Assembly: GCF_000942395.1 (NCBI RefSeq) | Contig: NZ_LN812102.1 | Location: 682,017 to 746,016, forward strand | Direction of reading: 5' to 3' | Source: Risungbinella massiliensis | GTDB lineage: Bacteria > Bacillota > Bacilli > Thermoactinomycetales > Thermoactinomycetaceae | DNA length: 64,000 nucleotides | Shown here: one piece after another, positions 62,355 through 64,000 of the stretch | Position numbering within the stretch: the stretch's first letter is position 1 | How the letters are laid out: each line of letters opens with the position of its first letter | The notes under the pieces: model-generated | Told to the model about the DNA's origin: nothing | Seen by the model: the letters and a program-made list of their open reading frames with translations, nothing else | Databases searched by the model: none | Made by a program: the position numbers and the translations under genes

Positions 62355-63699
62355 TCTTCTCCTCTACTCCCCAAATTTGGCATTTAAGCCTACCATCTGA
62401 TAGCTTAATTTTCAAGAGATCTCCTGGTTGAACTTCTGAGATAGACTTGATCAACTGCTCTGTCGAGTATCGATAGACAAGTGAATATCCCCGTTGCATC
62501 ACTTTGAGTGGACTGAGAGCATCAAGATGGGCTATGGAACGAACGAGGCGTTCCTTTCGCTTCTTCTGTTGTTCGAGGCTTACCCGAACCAATCGGCGGC
62601 TTAGCTCCTCTATTTTATCATGGAGCACTACCATATGCAGGTGCGGATGCTGTCTCGTTAATCGGATGAATAGATTATCTACTTTTGTTGCAAGGGTGTT
62701 AACTCGATGATGTTTGTGCCGCTCTAACCGATGAACTAAAAAATCTAACCGTTGATGGTATGGATCTACTCTCGCACTAGGTTGTTGAAAGACTGGACGC
62801 TCCCACAACGACCGCAAACGCTCTGAATCCCGTGACCATTTTTGTTCCACAGCTCGTTTTAGACGAGACTCCAAACGTGCAAGCTGATCTTCTAATGCTA
62901 GGCCATCCGGAACAGCTAATTCTGCTGCAGCTGTAGGCGTAGCAGCTCGAACATCTGCCACATAATCACTCAATGTAGTATCCGTCTCGTGCCCTACTGC
63001 AGAAATAATTGGGATGCGAGATTTGGCAATCGCACGTACTACCATCTCCTCATTAAAAGCCCACAGCTCCTCCAACGAACCTCCACCACGCCCTACAATT
63101 AGTAAATCTAAATCAGTTCGTTCATTCATTTGCTCAATTGCATAGGCTACTTCTCGGGAGGCGGAGATTCCCTGTACTGCTACAGGAAACAAAAGAATTC
63201 CAACATGAGGAGAGCGGCGCCGAACAGTTGTAATAATGTCGCGGACAGCCGCTCCGTGCTTGGAAGTGATCACTCCAATGGTACGAGGATGTTCAGGTAA
63301 TGGGCGTTTTTCACGGGAGAATATCCCTTCTTGTTCTAGCTTCTCCTTTAATTGCAAAAAACGAGAATACAGATCCCCCATGCCACTTTTTCGCATCTCC
63401 ACTGCCTTTAGTTGCAACAATCCATCTCTCTCATATAATTCCATCTCACCACGGATCGTTACTCGATCTCCGTTTTTGGGATGAAATAGTAGTAGACGAT
63501 TGTAGCGGGAGAACATAACACATCGGATCTTGCTATTCTCGTCCTTTAACGTAAAATACATATGTCCACTAGCATAGTGAGTAAAATTCGTAACCTCTCC
63601 CTCTACCCAAACGTTCTTGAGCTTGGGGGATTGGTCTAGTATGTCTGTCACATGCAAGATCAGTTGTTTGACTGACCACACCTGTCGTTTCTCTGTCAC
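62332..63699 (-). CDS. xseA: Exodeoxyribonuclease VII large subunit
   Basis: The 455-residue protein has an N-terminal OB fold (VWVEGEVTNFTHYASGHMYF), the catalytic core (GVITSKHGAAVRDIITTVRR, VGRGGGSLEELWAFNEE, SAVGHETDTTLSDYVADVRA) and a coiled-coil C-terminus. With XseB it degrades single-stranded DNA. The ATG at 63699 follows GAGGTAAGGTG-like sequence. The order folD-xseA-xseB-ispA matches Bacillus. Confidence 0.95.
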   Translation of the reverse strand: MTEKRQVWSVKQLILHVTDILDQSPKLKNVWVEGEVTNFTHYASGHMYFTLKDENSKIRCVMFSRYNRLLLFHPKNGDRVTIRGEMELYERDGLLQLKAVEMRKSGMGDLYSRFLQLKEKLEQEGIFSREKRPLPEHPRTIGVITSKHGAAVRDIITTVRRRSPHVGILLFPVAVQGISASREVAYAIEQMNERTDLDLLIVGRGGGSLEELWAFNEEMVVRAIAKSRIPIISAVGHETDTTLSDYVADVRAATPTAAAELAVPDGLALEDQLARLESRLKRAVEQKWSRDSERLRSLWERPVFQQPSARVDPYHQRLDFLVHRLERHKHHRVNTLATKVDNLFIRLTRQHPHLHMVVLHDKIEELSRRLVRVSLEQQKKRKERLVRSIAHLDALSPLKVMQRGYSLVYRYSTEQLIKSISEVQPGDLLKIKLSDGRLKCQIWGVEEKSDEGSTK

Positions 63700-63912
63700 C
63701 TTACCTCTCCTCGCTATATGTAGGTTTCTTTTCTTCTATTATATAAGGAAAGAAAATAAAATGTTATGTAGGAAGATGATAGTTGTCTATCTAATAACTT
63801 GCAAAAATAGCAGGGTAGATTGCAACATGTTCGTCCCAGTTGCTCCCATTCCCTGCCATTTTATCTGCAATGTTCGTTTTATTAAATTTAGATGAAACAT
63901 TGAGTAGACGAG

Positions 63913-64000
63913 TTACACTTGTTGAAGTACACGTTCAGCAGATATAACCGTATTTTTGAGCAACATCGCAATTGTCATCGGTCCTACTCCACCAGGTACC
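63913..64000 (-). CDS. folD: Methylenetetrahydrofolate dehydrogenase/cyclohydrolase, 3' end
   Basis: The last 28 codons read VPGGVGPMTIAMLLKNTVIS and end with VLQQV before a TAA at 63913. The PGGVGPMT signature is diagnostic for FolD. The rest lies outside the window. The gap of 213 bases to xseA holds no other gene that I can support. Confidence 0.93.
   Translation of the reverse strand, partial: VPGGVGPMTIAMLLKNTVISAERVLQQV

Noticed and set aside
1-64000. CRISPR arrays, tRNA, rRNA or prophage genes
   Set aside because: No regularly spaced repeats, no cloverleaf or rRNA core sequences and no phage structural genes were seen; a covariance-model scan would settle this.

Overview
The window looks like a stretch of chromosome from an endospore-forming, low-to-moderate GC Firmicute of the order Bacillales. 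The evidence is spo0A, spoIVB, spoIIM and an sspH-type spore protein gene, Bacillus-like gene order (nudF, spoIIM, fur; the bkd operon with bkdR and yqzF; spo0A-spoIVB-recN-argR; tlyA-dxs-ispA-xseB-xseA-folD), many TTG/GTG starts and strong AGGAGG ribosome sites. A Thermoactinomycetaceae-like relative of Bacillus would fit the content, but that is an inference. No rRNA, tRNA or CRISPR array was seen.

Layout. 0-3.4 kb: a thioredoxin-like gene, a secreted Ser/Thr-rich protein with a lipoprotein, a GNAT acetyltransferase and a truncated IS200/IS605-type tnpB relic. 3.4-11.8 kb: alanine dehydrogenase, fur, spoIIM, small envelope proteins, an SPFH protein coupled to a tiny ribbon-helix-helix protein, endonuclease Q with NudF, and an EcsC-family protein. 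11.9-18.4 kb: an accessory block of two tandem double-AAA+ ATPase genes, the first cut by a nonsense codon, followed by a tnpB-only insertion element (two frameshifts) placed between the second gene's stop codon and its terminator.

18.6-24 kb (minus strand): a propionate/branched-chain catabolic operon (split methylmalonyl-CoA mutase, epimerase, carboxyltransferase, M20 peptidase) with a cre-like site at its head. 24-32 kb: small membrane proteins, a Nudix protein, lipB, an endonuclease/exonuclease/phosphatase protein, an L,D-transpeptidase, an OpuC-type osmoprotectant importer with a SigB-like promoter, and a TetR/metallo-beta-lactamase-fold operon with three tandem operator palindromes. 32.3-34.5 kb: a decaying cluster of small genes resembling toxin-immunity genes, without a toxin. 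34.6-37.3 kb: sspH and two tandem VanY-like carboxypeptidases.

37.4-46.6 kb: the branched-chain 2-oxoacid dehydrogenase operon ptb-bcd-lpdV-bkdAA-bkdAB-bkdB (butyrate kinase missing) with its sigma-54 activator bkdR, a well-conserved -24/-12 promoter and two upstream dyads. Together with the methylmalonyl block it would convert Val/Ile carbon to acyl-CoAs and on towards succinyl-CoA. 46.9-52.1 kb: an extended Fe/Mn superoxide dismutase whose ribosome site lies in a terminator-like hairpin, a stress-type SDR, an ABC exporter and a methyltransferase. 52.2-64 kb: spo0A (sigma-H promoter and 0A box visible), spoIVB, recN, argR, nadK, tlyA, dxs, ispA, xseB, xseA and the 3' end of folD, all on the minus strand.
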